Assembly (NCBI RefSeq): GCF_003605755.1
Contig: NZ_RAHJ01000018.1
Coordinates: forward strand, 620,001 to 684,000
Length of the DNA stretch: 64,000 bases
Direction: 5' to 3'
Source of the DNA: Tsuneonella suprasediminis
GTDB lineage: Bacteria; Pseudomonadota; Alphaproteobacteria; Sphingomonadales; Sphingomonadaceae
The notes under the pieces are model-generated. The model did no database searches. It was given only the letters and a program-made list of their open reading frames with translations, and was not told the DNA's origin. Positions 1 to 8,784 of the stretch are shown here, piece after piece. The stretch's first letter is position 1. Each line of letters opens with the position of its first letter. The translations under genes were made by a program, and so were the position numbers.

Positions 1-95
1 AGCCGGACACCGTCATCGTCCGGCGCGACAGTGAACTGGCGCACTTCGCTGGTGTCGGTTGGGCCGGTGTCAGTTGGGTTTTGTGGCTGGTTCAT
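1..95 (-). CDS. RluA/RluC-family pseudouridine synthase, N-terminal fragment
   Basis: Only the first 31 codons are in the window; the gene runs off the left edge. The reading starts at an ATG whose bases overlap the crcB stop codon (ATGA arrangement), so it is translationally coupled to crcB. After a variable, proline/threonine-rich start the segment VRQFTVAPDDDGVR matches the way large-subunit rRNA pseudouridine synthases of the RluA/RluC type begin their S4-like N-terminal domain (known family feature, ahead of a D-R-W motif that lies outside the window). The catalytic domain is not visible, so the exact target uridines cannot be stated. Confidence 0.6.
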   Translation of the reverse strand, partial: MNQPQNPTDTGPTDTSEVRQFTVAPDDDGVR

Positions 96-499
96 CCGGC
101 GACTCGCATCGTAATCAGGCCGATATACAGGCCGGTGAGTGCTGCCAGCACTGAAACGATGGCGTAGATCGCCGCTGTCGAGGCCTGACCGCGTTCGATC
201 AGCAGCATCGTTTCAAGGCTGAAGCTGGAAAATGTCGTGAAGCCGCCCAGCAGCCCCACGCCGATGAACAGCCGCCATGTTTCGCCGTGGCTGCCGTGGC
301 GGGCCAGCCATCCGGCGAGCAGCCCCATCGACAGGCCGCCGATCACGTTGGCCGCCAGCGTCGCCCACGGGAACGCGGTCACGACATTGGGGCCGAGCAC
401 GTGGGTCATGAATCGGCCGAGCTGGTAACGCAGCACAGCGCCGATGCCGCCGCCTGCAAAGACGAACGCCGTGGCGGTAAGGGGAGATGGAATAGCCAT
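92..499 (-). CDS. crcB: Fluoride exporter CrcB/FluC
   Basis: Small inner-membrane protein of 135 residues that exports fluoride as a dual-topology dimer in this family. Visible features are four hydrophobic segments, an N-terminal G-G-x-G-A-x-x-R-Y type motif, the N-x-x-G motif after the second segment, and the family hallmark [10 protein letters not shown] near the third segment, which carries the Phe and Ser/Thr residues lining the pore. The open frame extends 12 codons further upstream (to 535), but the start MAIPSP at 499 fits the family length and puts the first helix near the N-terminus. It overlaps the next gene (a pseudouridine synthase) by 4 bases. No fluoride riboswitch is recognisable upstream. 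Confidence 0.93.
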   Translation of the reverse strand: MAIPSPLTATAFVFAGGGIGAVLRYQLGRFMTHVLGPNVVTAFPWATLAANVIGGLSMGLLAGWLARHGSHGETWRLFIGVGLLGGFTTFSSFSLETMLLIERGQASTAAIYAIVSVLAALTGLYIGLITMRVAG

Positions 500-592
500 G
501 TACCGCGCCCTTAGCGCCCCGGCGCGCGCGTGCAAACTCCCCTCGCAGCTTGCAAATTGGCGAATCTACCGCTACAGGCGCCCCTGTTCGAA

Positions 593-624
593 CCGCTCCG
601 GGAACGGATGCGGGGCTTTTTTCG
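593..624 (+). terminator. Intrinsic terminator or attenuator upstream of rpsU
   Basis: An imperfect hairpin (CCGCTCCG paired with CGGATGCGG around a GGAA loop) is followed directly by a run of six T on the plus strand. It lies between the divergent genes crcB (minus) and rpsU (plus), so it can only act on a short plus-strand transcript that begins between about 500 and 590. It is either the end of a small RNA or an attenuator in the rpsU leader. No convincing promoter was identified for that transcript. Confidence 0.5.
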
Positions 625-695
625 TTGAAATTCAAAGGCGTTTGCCCGCGCCGTTCGCGGGTTCCACGTCATTTGCTGTGAGGTGTATTCGATTT

Positions 696-902
696 ATGCA
701 GATCATCGTTCGCGATAACAATGTCGACCAGGCTCTCCGCGCGCTCAAGAAGAAGCTGCAGCGGGAAGGTGTGTATCGCGAAATGAAGCTGCGTCGCCAC
801 TACGAAAAGCCCAGCGAAAAGCGCGCCCGTGAAAAGGCTGCCGCTGTCCGCCGCGCCCGCAAGATGGAGCGCAAGCGGATGGAACGCGACGGGATCAAGT
901 AA
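696..902 (+). CDS. rpsU: 30S ribosomal protein S21
   Basis: Encodes 68 residues, strongly basic, starting [20 protein letters not shown], which is the conserved S21 opening. The family helps the small ribosomal subunit engage the Shine-Dalgarno region during initiation. The middle has the expected [11 protein letters not shown] segment and the C-terminal half is an arginine/lysine-rich helix. Length is normal for alphaproteobacterial S21. The start at 696 is fixed by homology, since the upstream part of the open frame (from 444) looks non-coding. The gene is monocistronic here, preceded by a terminator-like hairpin at 593-624 and followed by a perfect palindrome at 901-932. Confidence 0.96.
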   Translation: MQIIVRDNNVDQALRALKKKLQREGVYREMKLRRHYEKPSEKRAREKAAAVRRARKMERKRMERDGIK

Positions 903-932
903 GACAACGCGGGCCAGCGGCCCAATTGTCTT
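901..932 (+). terminator. Palindromic hairpin after rpsU
   Basis: Seven-base arms AAGACAA and TTGTCTT enclose a second stem GGGCC/GGCCC with an AGC loop. The structure begins at the rpsU stop codon. There is no long T run after it, so it may stabilise the mRNA end or act with Rho rather than as a classic intrinsic terminator. Confidence 0.5.
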
Positions 933-1077
933 GAACCCACGGCAACGATAAGGCATCGGGGCGCGGAGCAATCTGCGCCCCTTGTCGTATTCGCTCGGTT
1001 TTATCCGTTCGGTATCGCCGCGTGGGGTTTCGCATCAGGCCGGATTCCCGGCACACAGTATCAGGAATACGTCTGCC

Positions 1078-1650
1078 ATGACTGAAATCACCCGCGTTCC
1101 GCTGCAACCCATTGCCAAGGGTTCGCTCACCAAGCTCTGGCTGGGTGTGATCGTTGCCGTCCTGATCGCGGCAGGTGTCGCCTGGGCCGCCACGCCCAAG
1201 GGTGTTTCGATCGATACGCTGACCGCCGGCAGCGGGCCGACCCCCACTGCGGAAGATGTCGTGTTCGTTGAATATATCGGCAAGCTGGCCGATGGTAAGG
1301 AATTCGACCGCTCACAGCCGTTGCCCCCAGTCGCCAAAAGCATTTTCCCCGAAGGCACCCCGATGACTCTGGCTGAAGGGGAAACGATCCCCGGTTTCCG
1401 CGAAGGGCTGATGAAAATGCAGAAGGGCGGGCATTACGTGCTGCATATCCCCGCCGACAAGGCCTATGGCGCCACGCCGCCTCCCGGCGCGCCGATCCCG
1501 CCCAACGCCGATCTGACATTCGATATCAAAGTCAGCGAAATCATGGCTCGCGCCGATTTCGAACGCCGCATTCAGGCGATCCAGCAGATGATGCAAATGC
1601 AGATGCAGGGTCAGGGCGGCGCTGCACCGGGTGCTGGCGGCCCGCAATAA
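1078..1650 (+). CDS. FKBP-type peptidyl-prolyl cis-trans isomerase, membrane-anchored
   Basis: 190 residues. One hydrophobic helix at about residues 16-38 serves as an uncleaved anchor or signal, followed by an FKBP domain (about residues 45-160) with the recognisable segments VFVEYIGKLADGKEFDRS, IPGFREGLMKMQKGGHYVLHIP and YGATPPPGAPIPPNADLTFDIKV. The family catalyses proline isomerisation during folding; with this N-terminus it should face the periplasm. The C-terminus is Met/Gln-rich (QQMMQMQMQGQGG), a low-complexity tail. The start at 1078 is chosen over the frame opening at 982 because the anchor helix then sits at the N-terminus. The gene stands alone between rpsU and a DUF4153 gene. Confidence 0.88.
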   Translation: MTEITRVPLQPIAKGSLTKLWLGVIVAVLIAAGVAWAATPKGVSIDTLTAGSGPTPTAEDVVFVEYIGKLADGKEFDRSQPLPPVAKSIFPEGTPMTLAEGETIPGFREGLMKMQKGGHYVLHIPADKAYGATPPPGAPIPPNADLTFDIKVSEIMARADFERRIQAIQQMMQMQMQGQGGAAPGAGGPQ

Positions 1651-1766
1651 TCCAGCCATTTTGAGATTGCCGTAAGGGTAGCGTTTGGGTCGCGAACGGC
1701 GATTGCGAACGTTGCCCTTTCGTGTGTCTGGCGAGGTTGCAGGGGCGATTGCACCGGGGGTAGCTG

Positions 1767-1784
1767 GACCCCAGTTCAGGGGTC
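1767..1784. repeat. Short inverted repeat in the FKBP-DUF4153 intergenic region
   Basis: Arms GACCCC and GGGGTC with a six-base loop. It lies in the 295-base stretch between 1651 and 1945, which has no supported gene. It has no T run and its role is unknown. Confidence 0.3.
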
Positions 1785-1842
1785 GGGGTGACGGGGAGAG
1801 TGAGGCAGATGCCTACTTCACCTCCGCTTTCCCAAACCGTCG

Positions 1843-1861
1843 CGCCGGACTTGATCCGGCG
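1843..1861. repeat. Dispersed palindrome of the CCGGACTTGATCCGG type
   Basis: A perfect inverted repeat, CGCCGGA-cttga-TCCGGCG, followed by TCCCGCTTTTC. The core GGACTTGATCC is a short palindromic element that I recall as common between genes in many alphaproteobacterial genomes. Here it could also form a weak terminator on the plus strand because of the following T run. It is the only clear copy in this window. Confidence 0.5.
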
Positions 1862-1945
1862 TCCCGCTTTTCTTCAGGTGCGGTGCATCGGATCATGCTA
1901 TCGCCCATACACCAGAGCGAAGGCATCGAAGGGGGGGATAGGCGC

Positions 1946-3658
1946 ATGAGCGATCAACAGACGGCACAGCAACCGGGCACCATCGCTGGCGAATCGCATA
2001 GCGAATGGGCCTTGCGCCCGTGGCTGCTCGGCGCTGTGCTCGCCGCTGCCGGGCTGGCGATTCACTTCTCCGGCGGTGGGGCCGGACCGTATGTGAAAGT
2101 GGGCTGGCGCGCGGCGCTGGCGGCGTTCCTGTTCTTCGGATCGCTCTCGTTCGCCTTTCTGGTGGAGCGTGAGCGGTGGAAAGGCGCACTGGTGTTCGCG
2201 CTGGGCACTGGCGTAGTGATGGCCGGGCTCGCATGGCGGGCGGTCGGCGGCGGCGATAGCATTGCCGATCCCGAATATGGCTTCTTCGCCGGGGTGATCG
2301 CCACCGGGCTGGCTCTGCCGATGTATCAGGCGGGTTTCCACCGCACCCGCTTTGCCACGCCCTATCGCACACTGCACGAATCGGCATGGAGCGATGCGAT
2401 CAGCGGTGCGGGCGCGCTGGCGTTCATGGGTGCCGCATGGCTGATGCTGGCGCTGATGGCTGAGCTGTTTCATCTGCTGAAGATCGATTTTCTGCGCGAT
2501 CTGATGAACAAGGACTGGTTCGGCTGGATATGGAGCGGCGCGGCATTCGGCGCGGCGCTGGGCGTACTGTGGAACGAGCTGAAAATCATCGGTACGTTGC
2601 AGCGGCTGGTAATGGTGGTGCTGTCGATCCTCGCGGTGCCAATGGCGCTGGGGCTGGCGCTGTTCCTGCTGGCGATGATCGTTTCAGGGCCGGATGTGCT
2701 GTGGGAGGCGACACGTAGCGCTACGCCGATCCTGCTGACTTGCGCCGCTGGGGCATGGGTGTTGGCCAACGCCATCGTGCGCGATTCGGATGATGACGCC
2801 AGCCACAACCGCGTGCTGCGGATTGCCGGGCTGGTGTTGGCGCTCAGTATCCTGCCGCTGACGGTGTTCGCGGCGATATCGCTCGGCACGCGGGTGGCGC
2901 AATATGGCCTCAGTCCAGAGCGGCTGTGGGGGCTGGTGGCGATTGGCGTGGCCTGCGCCTATGGCCTTGCATGGCTGGTCGCGGTGCTGCGCGGGTGGCG
3001 CGGCAAAGCGCAGTCAGGCGGCTGGATGGCGCGCATCCGCGAATCGAACATTCATCTGGCGGCGGCGATCTGCGTGGTTGCGCTGTTTCTTGCTTTGCCG
3101 ATTCTCGATTTCGGGGCGATTTCCGCGCGCAGCCAGATCGCCCGGCTGGAAAGCGGCAAAGTCAGCCCTGACAGGTTCGACTATGCCGCGCTGCGGTGGG
3201 ATTTTGGCGATGCCGGGCGCCGCGCTCTGGCCGGGCTGGCGAGTGGTAAGGGTGATACCGCCAAATTCGCCAAAGAGGCGCAGGCGCAGAAGAACCGCCC
3301 CTATCGCACGATGACTCCGGCGGAAGTGACCGACTTTCTTATTCGTGTGCAACCATCTGATCCAAAACTGGAAAAGCTGGTCCGCGACTATATCAGAGAT
3401 AACAGGTGGGCGTGTAACGAAGCCTGCGTGGCGATTGAAACCCGCGCACCACGCGACGGGAAACGCCATGTCGCCATCGTGCAGGGCAGGTCATTTGCAG
3501 AGGTCACCTTGCCCGAAGCCGACACGTCGGGCGACGTATTGGCGAAGGAATACCCATCGGTCAGCGGACCGGACAGCAAGGTTGAAATCCGCATGATCGA
3601 AAAGCGTTACATTTTCGTCGACGGAAAACCGCTCGATCGCCCGCTTGATGATGACTGA
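1946..3658 (+). CDS. DUF4153 family integral membrane protein
   Basis: 570 residues, with about ten to twelve predicted membrane helices in the first two thirds (WALRPWLLGAVLAAAGLAIHF, AFLFFGSLSFAFLV, ALAFMGAAWLMLALMAELFHLL and others) and a soluble C-terminal portion of about 170 residues. The arrangement and the repeated short loops fit the DUF4153 family, whose biochemical role is unknown. The start at 1946 follows a strong GGGGGGGATAGG ribosome-binding site; the open frame before it is non-coding. No partner genes are linked, as gatC begins 40 bases downstream. Assignment rests on overall pattern, not on a catalytic motif. Confidence 0.7.
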   Translation: MSDQQTAQQPGTIAGESHSEWALRPWLLGAVLAAAGLAIHFSGGGAGPYVKVGWRAALAAFLFFGSLSFAFLVERERWKGALVFALGTGVVMAGLAWRAVGGGDSIADPEYGFFAGVIATGLALPMYQAGFHRTRFATPYRTLHESAWSDAISGAGALAFMGAAWLMLALMAELFHLLKIDFLRDLMNKDWFGWIWSGAAFGAALGVLWNELKIIGTLQRLVMVVLSILAVPMALGLALFLLAMIVSGPDVLWEATRSATPILLTCAAGAWVLANAIVRDSDDDASHNRVLRIAGLVLALSILPLTVFAAISLGTRVAQYGLSPERLWGLVAIGVACAYGLAWLVAVLRGWRGKAQSGGWMARIRESNIHLAAAICVVALFLALPILDFGAISARSQIARLESGKVSPDRFDYAALRWDFGDAGRRALAGLASGKGDTAKFAKEAQAQKNRPYRTMTPAEVTDFLIRVQPSDPKLEKLVRDYIRDNRWACNEACVAIETRAPRDGKRHVAIVQGRSFAEVTLPEADTSGDVLAKEYPSVSGPDSKVEIRMIEKRYIFVDGKPLDRPLDDD

Positions 3659-3698
3659 CCCGCTTGAAGCGCCGCGCGCTCGACGCTAACGGCAGAGT

Positions 3699-4001
3699 AT
3701 GTCCGTCGACAGAGAAACCGTGGCGAAGATCGCCAGCCTCGCGCGCATCCAGATGGATGACGCCGCGCTTGACCGTATGGTCCCCGAATTCAACGGCATT
3801 CTTGCCTGGGTGGAGCAATTGGGGGAAGTCGATACCAGCGGTGTCGAACCGATGACCGCGGTCATCCCCAATCATCAACGGTTGCGTGACGATGTCGTCG
3901 ATGCCGATCCGCTGACTGGCGGGGGCATTCGGGATAAAGTGCTGGCCAATGCGCCCGCTGCCGAACACGGGTTCTTCGGGGTGCCCAAGGTCATCGAATG
4001 A
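3699..4001 (+). CDS. gatC: Aspartyl/glutamyl-tRNA amidotransferase subunit C
   Basis: 100 residues, starting [17 protein letters not shown], a typical GatC beginning, with the central [22 protein letters not shown] segment that wraps around GatA in known structures. Together with GatA and GatB it converts misacylated Glu-tRNAGln or Asp-tRNAAsn to the amide form in the cytoplasm. The length is standard. gatA follows after 106 bases and gatB is third, the common alphaproteobacterial order, though with an extra small gene between gatA and gatB here. Confidence 0.96.
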   Translation: MSVDRETVAKIASLARIQMDDAALDRMVPEFNGILAWVEQLGEVDTSGVEPMTAVIPNHQRLRDDVVDADPLTGGGIRDKVLANAPAAEHGFFGVPKVIE

Positions 4002-4107
4002 ACCGTAGGGGTAACCGTTCGCTTTTCTCCGCACCGGCGGGGATCGCACTCAATCTGGCGAAGCACGCGCGGCTTTCAGCGCTCACCTTCGCAGGGACTA
4101 TTACAGT

Positions 4108-5592
4108 ATGACCGACCTGACTGATCTTGGCGTAAAGGCAATCCGCGATGGGGTTGCCGCCGGTACGTTTTCCGCCCGCGAAGTGGCAGAGGCGTTCAAC
4201 GCCAATGTTGCCGCCGCGCAGGATGCGCTGAACGCATTCATCGTCGCCACCCCGGAAAAGGCGCTGGAGGCAGCGGATGCAGTGGATGCCGCGCGCGCCA
4301 AGGGCGAAACGCTGGGTAAAATGGCCGGCGTGCCGATCGGGATGAAGGATCTGTTCGCCACGCAAGGTGTGCAGACAACGGCTGCCAGCCATATCCTCGA
4401 AGGGTTTACCCCCGAATATGAAAGCACTGTTTCGGCCAACCTGTGGAAGGCCGGGGCGGGGATGCTGGGCAAACTCAACCTCGATCAGTTCGCAATGGGG
4501 TCGAGCAATGAAACCAGCTATTTCGGCAATGTGATCTCGCCCTGGCGCAAACAGGGCAGCAATGCCGCGCTGGCGCCGGGCGGATCGTCGGGCGGCAGCT
4601 CGGCGGCGGTGGCCGCGCGGCTGTGCCCGGCGGCGACCGGCACCGATACCGGTGGCTCGATCCGCCAGCCTGCTGCCTTCACCGGGATCACCGGGATCAA
4701 GCCGACCTATGGCCGGTGCAGCCGCTGGGGCATCGTTGCCTTCGCCAGCAGTCTGGATCAGGCGGGGCCGATGGCGCGCGATGTCACCGATTGCGCGATC
4801 ATGCTGGAATCGATGGCCGGGTTCGATCCGAAGGATTCGACTTCGCTCGATCTGACAGTGCCCGAATGGACCGATGGGCTGGACCCGGATATGAGCGGGC
4901 GCCGGGTGGGTATCCCCAAGGAATACCGGATGGAAGGGACTGACTCGGACATTCTGGAATCGTGGGACAACGGCATTGCCTGGCTGCGCGACGCCGGGGC
5001 CGAAATCGTCGAGGTGAGCCTTCCGCACACCAAATACGCGCTGCCCGCTTATTATATCGTCGCCCCGGCGGAAGCGTCGAGCAATCTCGCGCGGTATGAC
5101 GGGGTGCGTTACGGCCTGCGCGATTTGCCCGATGGGGCCAATCTTCAGGAAATGTACGCCGCCACCCGCGCGGCCGGATTTGGCGACGAAGTCAAACGGC
5201 GGATCATGATCGGCACATATGTGCTCAGCGCCGGGTTCTACGATGCCTATTACAATCAGGCGCAGCGCGTTCGCACGCTGATATCGCAGGATTTCAAGGC
5301 GGCGTTCGAACACTGCGACGTGATCCTGGCGCCAACCACGCCCACCGCCAGCTTCCCGCTGGGCGAAAACTCCGACGATCCGCTGGCGATGTATCTGAAC
5401 GATGTGTTCGCGGTGCCCGCCTCGCTCGCGGGACTGCCCGCGATGAGCGTTCCGGCCGGGCTGAACAAGGATGGTCTGCCGCTCGGCCTGCAACTGATCG
5501 GCAAGGCGTTTGACGAACAGGGCGTGCTCAACGCAGGGCTGGCGATCGAACAGCGCGCCGGGTTCACCGCTCGGCCGGAGAAGTGGTGGTGA
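4108..5592 (+). CDS. gatA: Glutamyl-tRNA(Gln) amidotransferase subunit A
   Basis: 494 residues of the amidase-signature family. It releases ammonia from glutamine and feeds it to GatB through a channel. The Ser-cisSer-Lys catalytic triad can be read as Lys80 (GMKDLF), Ser160 in [12 protein letters not shown], and nucleophile Ser184 in [10 protein letters not shown]; the spacing of 80 and 24 residues fits the family. The C-terminal half has the usual [16 protein letters not shown] and [11 protein letters not shown] segments. The last bases overlap a GTG-started small membrane ORF (GTGA overlap), and gatB follows that, so all are probably on one transcript with gatC. Confidence 0.97.
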   Translation: MTDLTDLGVKAIRDGVAAGTFSAREVAEAFNANVAAAQDALNAFIVATPEKALEAADAVDAARAKGETLGKMAGVPIGMKDLFATQGVQTTAASHILEGFTPEYESTVSANLWKAGAGMLGKLNLDQFAMGSSNETSYFGNVISPWRKQGSNAALAPGGSSGGSSAAVAARLCPAATGTDTGGSIRQPAAFTGITGIKPTYGRCSRWGIVAFASSLDQAGPMARDVTDCAIMLESMAGFDPKDSTSLDLTVPEWTDGLDPDMSGRRVGIPKEYRMEGTDSDILESWDNGIAWLRDAGAEIVEVSLPHTKYALPAYYIVAPAEASSNLARYDGVRYGLRDLPDGANLQEMYAATRAAGFGDEVKRRIMIGTYVLSAGFYDAYYNQAQRVRTLISQDFKAAFEHCDVILAPTTPTASFPLGENSDDPLAMYLNDVFAVPASLAGLPAMSVPAGLNKDGLPLGLQLIGKAFDEQGVLNAGLAIEQRAGFTARPEKWW

Positions 5593-5729
5593 ACATCGGT
5601 CCGATCGAGGTAATCGCATGTGTTGCGGTACTGGTTACGCTCTATCTGGTGCCGGCCGTTCTGGCCCGCCGGGTGGCGCACGGCGAAGCGCGCTTCGACA
5701 AGAATGGAAAGTTGATCGACGATGAGTAG
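5589..5729 (+). CDS. Small single-pass membrane protein coupled between gatA and gatB
   Basis: A 46-codon frame that fits exactly between the two amidotransferase genes. The GTG start overlaps the gatA stop by four bases, and the TAG stop overlaps the gatB start by eight bases. The product reads [20 protein letters not shown] then [19 protein letters not shown] and ends in an acidic IDDE. It has one hydrophobic helix at about residues 7-26 followed by a basic and then acidic tail, so the C-terminus is probably cytoplasmic. I do not recognise a family. The double overlap argues for translation, since coupling would pass ribosomes from gatA to gatB. It could be only a relay ORF; peptide evidence would decide. 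Confidence 0.6.
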   Translation: MNIGPIEVIACVAVLVTLYLVPAVLARRVAHGEARFDKNGKLIDDE

Positions 5730-7218
5730 CTACCGCATTCAGGGTGTAACCGGCGAATGGGAGGTCGTGATCGGCCTGGAAGTCCACGCGCAGGTTACCT
5801 CCAACGCCAAGCTGTTTTCCGGCGCCAGCACCGAATTCGGGGCAGAACCGAATGCACAGGTCAGCCTTGTCGATGCGGCCATGCCGGGAATGCTGCCGGT
5901 GCCCAACCGCGAATGCATCCGGCAGGCGGTGCGTACCGGCATGGCCATCGAAGCGCAGATCAACAAGTGGAGCCGGTTCGACCGCAAGAACTACTTCTAT
6001 GCCGATTTGCCGCAGGGTTATCAGATCAGCCAGCTTTATCATCCGCTGGTGGGTGAAGGATCGCTGCTGATCGAAGCGGATGAGAAGGCGGGGATTCCAG
6101 AGGACAAGCGCATCGGGATCGAACGCATCCATGTCGAACAGGATGCGGGCAAGCTGATGCACGATCAGCACCCGACGATGTCTTACGTCGATCTCAACCG
6201 CAGCGGTGTGGCGCTGATGGAAATCGTTTCCAAGCCCGACATGCGCTCCCCGGCGGAGGCGGGCGCTTATGTTCGCAAGTTGCGTTCGATCCTGCGTTAT
6301 GTCGGTTCGTGCGATGGCAACATGGAACAGGGTTCGATGCGCGCCGACGTCAACGTGTCGGTTCGCAAACCGGGCGAAGAATTCGGCACCCGCACCGAAA
6401 CCAAGAACGTCAACTCGGTCCGCTTCGTGATGGCAGTGATCGAGCAGGAGGCCCGTCGTCAGGTCGATCTGATCGAAGATGGCGGCAAGGTGGTGCAGGA
6501 AACACGCCTCTACGATCCCGACCGCAACGAAACCCGTTCGATGCGGAGCAAGGAAGACGCGCACGATTATCGCTACTTCCCCGATCCCGATCTGCTGCCG
6601 CTGGAACTGGATGACGATTTTCTGGTCCAGTGCCGCGAAAGCCTGCCCGAATTGCCCGACGCGAAGAAGCGCCGCTATGTCGAAGAGCTGGGGCTGAGCG
6701 AATACAACGCCACCCAGCTCACCGCTGAAGTGGAAGGGTTCCGCCGGTTCGAAGACGTGCTCTCCGCCACCGCCAGCGCGCTGGGGAAAGGCGAGAAGGA
6801 CGTCGCGACGCAGGTCGCCAACTGGACCCTGTCGGTCGCCCCCGGTGTGCTCAATGCCTTGGGTGACGAAGCGAAGGTGGAGAACAACACCGCCGCCGCC
6901 AGCGCCGCGATCCTGAAGATGCAGGATGCAGGCGAAATCAGCGGCGGGCAGGCCAAGGAAATCTACGAAATCGTTCTCAAAACCGGTCGCGAACCGGCGG
7001 AGATCGCTGAAACCGAAGGGCTGAAACAGCTCAGCGATACCGGCGCGATCGAAAGCGTGATCGACGAAGTGCTGGCCAACAATGCCGACAAGGTTGAGGA
7101 ATACCGCGGCGGGAAAGACAAGCTGTTCGGCTTTTTCGTCGGTCAGACAATGAAGGCCCTGCAGGGCAAAGGCAATCCGGCAGTGGTCAATCAGATTTTG
7201 AAGGACAAGCTGGGCTGA
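5722..7218 (+). CDS. gatB: Aspartyl/glutamyl-tRNA amidotransferase subunit B
   Basis: 498 residues. This subunit binds the misacylated tRNA, activates the carboxyl group with ATP and receives ammonia from GatA. The N-terminal segment [24 protein letters not shown], the [18 protein letters not shown]-like stretch ([18 protein letters not shown]) and [12 protein letters not shown] are hallmarks. The C-terminal region ([14 protein letters not shown], then [13 protein letters not shown]) is the tRNA-binding YqeY-like tail. Length is normal. The start ATG lies inside the stop region of the upstream 46-residue ORF, so expression is likely coupled. Confidence 0.97.
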   Translation: MSSYRIQGVTGEWEVVIGLEVHAQVTSNAKLFSGASTEFGAEPNAQVSLVDAAMPGMLPVPNRECIRQAVRTGMAIEAQINKWSRFDRKNYFYADLPQGYQISQLYHPLVGEGSLLIEADEKAGIPEDKRIGIERIHVEQDAGKLMHDQHPTMSYVDLNRSGVALMEIVSKPDMRSPAEAGAYVRKLRSILRYVGSCDGNMEQGSMRADVNVSVRKPGEEFGTRTETKNVNSVRFVMAVIEQEARRQVDLIEDGGKVVQETRLYDPDRNETRSMRSKEDAHDYRYFPDPDLLPLELDDDFLVQCRESLPELPDAKKRRYVEELGLSEYNATQLTAEVEGFRRFEDVLSATASALGKGEKDVATQVANWTLSVAPGVLNALGDEAKVENNTAAASAAILKMQDAGEISGGQAKEIYEIVLKTGREPAEIAETEGLKQLSDTGAIESVIDEVLANNADKVEEYRGGKDKLFGFFVGQTMKALQGKGNPAVVNQILKDKLG

Positions 7219-7250
7219 TATGGGCACTGGCAACGTCTGACGGATCGCCC

Positions 7251-8342
7251 GTGAGCGTTGCCCGCGCCCCCCACAGCAAAATCCTCCCGCTCGAAGGGTT
7301 GCGGGGGGTGATGGCGTGGTGGGTGGTGCTGGGGCACTTGTCGCTGGCGATGGGGTGGAACCTGCCGGTGATCGACCGCAACGGGCTGGCGGTCGATGTA
7401 TTTATTGTGCTGTCGGGCTTTGTGATCGCGGGGCTGATCGACCGGCGCAACGAACCATTTGCACCATACATCACGCGAAGGATTTTCCGGCTGGCGCCGC
7501 TCTATCTGGTTGTCTTGCTGGTTTCTGCCGCTTTGCTGCCGGTGCAACTGTTCGCGTGGGAAACGCTGCCCGACACCGCGCGCAATGCGGGCCGGGTGGA
7601 ACTGGTGCGGCTGGCGCTCGATGATCTCCCCGCGCATCTGGCGGTGCATCTGCCATTGGCACAAGGGGTGGTGCCCAATCACGTGTTGCCGCAGGCGGCG
7701 TTCACCATTCTGGGGCAAGCGTGGAGCATTTCACTGGAGATGCAATTCTACCTGATCGCGCCGCTGGCGATGTGGGCGCTGCGGCGGTGGGACAGGCTGG
7801 CATTGTTGCTGACGATATGCGTTGTGCTGCTGGCGCTTGGGCCGCAGTTTGGCAGCGCCTTTATCGGTAACAAGCTGTTCCTGTTCGCAGCGGGTATTTT
7901 TGCGGCAAAGGCGTCGGCACAGAGTGGCGATCTTCGATGGGTCGCAGCGACGGTGCTCGCCGCGGGCTGTGCTGTCTGGCAGGATGGCGTGTGGACAATC
8001 CTCCCGCTGGCGATGATCGCAATCGTGTTGATCGCTGCGCTGTCTGACCGTGGGCCGCTGCGACCGCTGGCGCAACTGCTGGGATCGCGCGCGCTGGTGC
8101 ATCAGGGCGAGATTTCCTATTCGACGTACCTGGTCCACATGATCCCGCTGTATGGCACGGCGGCGGTCTGTGCGGCACTCGGCATCGACGGGTGGGGCAA
8201 AGCTGCGGCGATCACGCTGGCGACGCTGGGCGGAACCTATCTGATTGCGCTGGCGACATATCGATGGATCGAACAGCCGGCACGCGACTGGGGCACTGCT
8301 CTGGCGCGGCGGATGCAGGCCAGCCACTCCACTGCCGTCTGA
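7251..8342 (+). CDS. Membrane acyltransferase of the OafA/acyltransferase-3 family
   Basis: 363 residues, GTG start. The opening LPLEGLRGVMAWWVVLGHLSLAM is the family signature (E-G-L-R-G then a histidine in the first helix, proposed catalytic residue), followed by GLAVDVFIVLSGFVIAGLI and about ten membrane helices. Family members acetylate or acylate sugars of lipopolysaccharide, exopolysaccharide or peptidoglycan at the inner membrane; the substrate here cannot be told. Gap to gatB is 32 bases, and the gene may be co-transcribed. It ends just before a bidirectional hairpin at 8353-8378. An earlier ATG at 7220 hits a stop at once, supporting the GTG. Confidence 0.85.
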   Translation: MSVARAPHSKILPLEGLRGVMAWWVVLGHLSLAMGWNLPVIDRNGLAVDVFIVLSGFVIAGLIDRRNEPFAPYITRRIFRLAPLYLVVLLVSAALLPVQLFAWETLPDTARNAGRVELVRLALDDLPAHLAVHLPLAQGVVPNHVLPQAAFTILGQAWSISLEMQFYLIAPLAMWALRRWDRLALLLTICVVLLALGPQFGSAFIGNKLFLFAAGIFAAKASAQSGDLRWVAATVLAAGCAVWQDGVWTILPLAMIAIVLIAALSDRGPLRPLAQLLGSRALVHQGEISYSTYLVHMIPLYGTAAVCAALGIDGWGKAAAITLATLGGTYLIALATYRWIEQPARDWGTALARRMQASHSTAV

Positions 8343-8345
8343 CAT

Positions 8346-8378
8346 GAAAAAAGGGCGCCGGGATCGCTCCCGACGCCC
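8346..8378 (-). terminator. Intrinsic terminator of the minus-strand 8.4-11.7 kb unit
   Basis: Stem GGGCGcCGGGA/TCCCGaCGCCC with a TCGC loop and one mismatch. On the minus strand it is followed by six T, which makes a good intrinsic terminator for the M16 peptidase and small-protein transcript. On the plus strand the stem may also slow transcription from the acyltransferase gene. Confidence 0.75.
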
Positions 8379-8402
8379 CCTTCGGTGATTTCGCGTCTGC
8401 GA

Positions 8403-8708
8403 TCAGCCCTGACGCTGGCCAGTCATAGCCATCGAACCGAACGCCCCGGCCTTCACTTCGCCGGTCAGCGCGTCGCCATCGACAGTCGCCGTCGCTTCGA
8501 GCTTCATCGGCATCGGTACGGTCATGTTCATGGTCCAGGTCAGCGTGTTGCCGTCGATCTTGCCGTCCTGAACATCCATCGTGCCCATCGCGCCGGCGTT
8601 CTGGCCGGTGAACGTGGTGCCATCGTCACTGGGAACGACGGTGAACACGCTCTTCTGATCGCCCATCGGGGTTTTGGTCACGCAATCGTAAGCTCCGCCT
8701 ACGGACAT
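8403..8708 (-). CDS. Conserved small protein of unknown function
   Basis: 101 residues beginning MSVGGAYDCVTKTPMGDQKS. It has no signal peptide or membrane helix. The sequence alternates short beta-prone stretches (FTVVPSDDGTTFTGQNAGAMG, then DGNTLTWTMNMTVPMPMKLEATATVDGDALTGEV) and ends in TGQRQG, consistent with a small all-beta barrel or lipocalin-like fold. Similar short proteins occur in sphingomonads, to my recollection, without a known role. The start at 8708 has a strong GAGGAGA ribosome-binding site, while the longer open frame to 8885 overlaps the peptidase gene. It is the second gene after the M16 peptidase, separated by a strong hairpin at 8729-8773. Confidence 0.72.
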   Translation of the reverse strand: MSVGGAYDCVTKTPMGDQKSVFTVVPSDDGTTFTGQNAGAMGTMDVQDGKIDGNTLTWTMNMTVPMPMKLEATATVDGDALTGEVKAGAFGSMAMTGQRQG

Positions 8709-8728
8709 ATGTCTTCTCCTCTTTTGTG

Positions 8729-8773
8729 CAGCAGTGTCAGTATGGCAATCAATCGCTGTTACTGACACTGCTG
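8729..8773. repeat. Perfect 14-bp inverted repeat between two genes of one operon
   Basis: Arms CAGCAGTGTCAGTA (8729-8742) and TACTGACACTGCTG (8760-8773) enclose 17 bases. The structure fills the space between the M16 peptidase stop codon and the ribosome-binding site of the downstream small gene. There is no T run on the minus strand, so it more likely protects the upstream mRNA or sets unequal expression than ends transcription. Confidence 0.7.
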
Positions 8774-8784
8774 TCAACACTAGC

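Noticed and set aside
541-600. tRNA-like GTTCGAACC near 586-596
   Set aside because: Looks like a T-loop, but no acceptor or anticodon stem can be formed around it.
3991-5619. Long minus-strand open frame (542 codons) opposite gatA
   Set aside because: It is a mirror of the high-GC coding strand. No ribosome-binding site, no recognisable protein, and gatA is certain.
5635-7233. Long minus-strand open frame (532 codons) opposite gatB
   Set aside because: Antisense shadow of gatB; composition is His/Arg/Val-rich without domain pattern.
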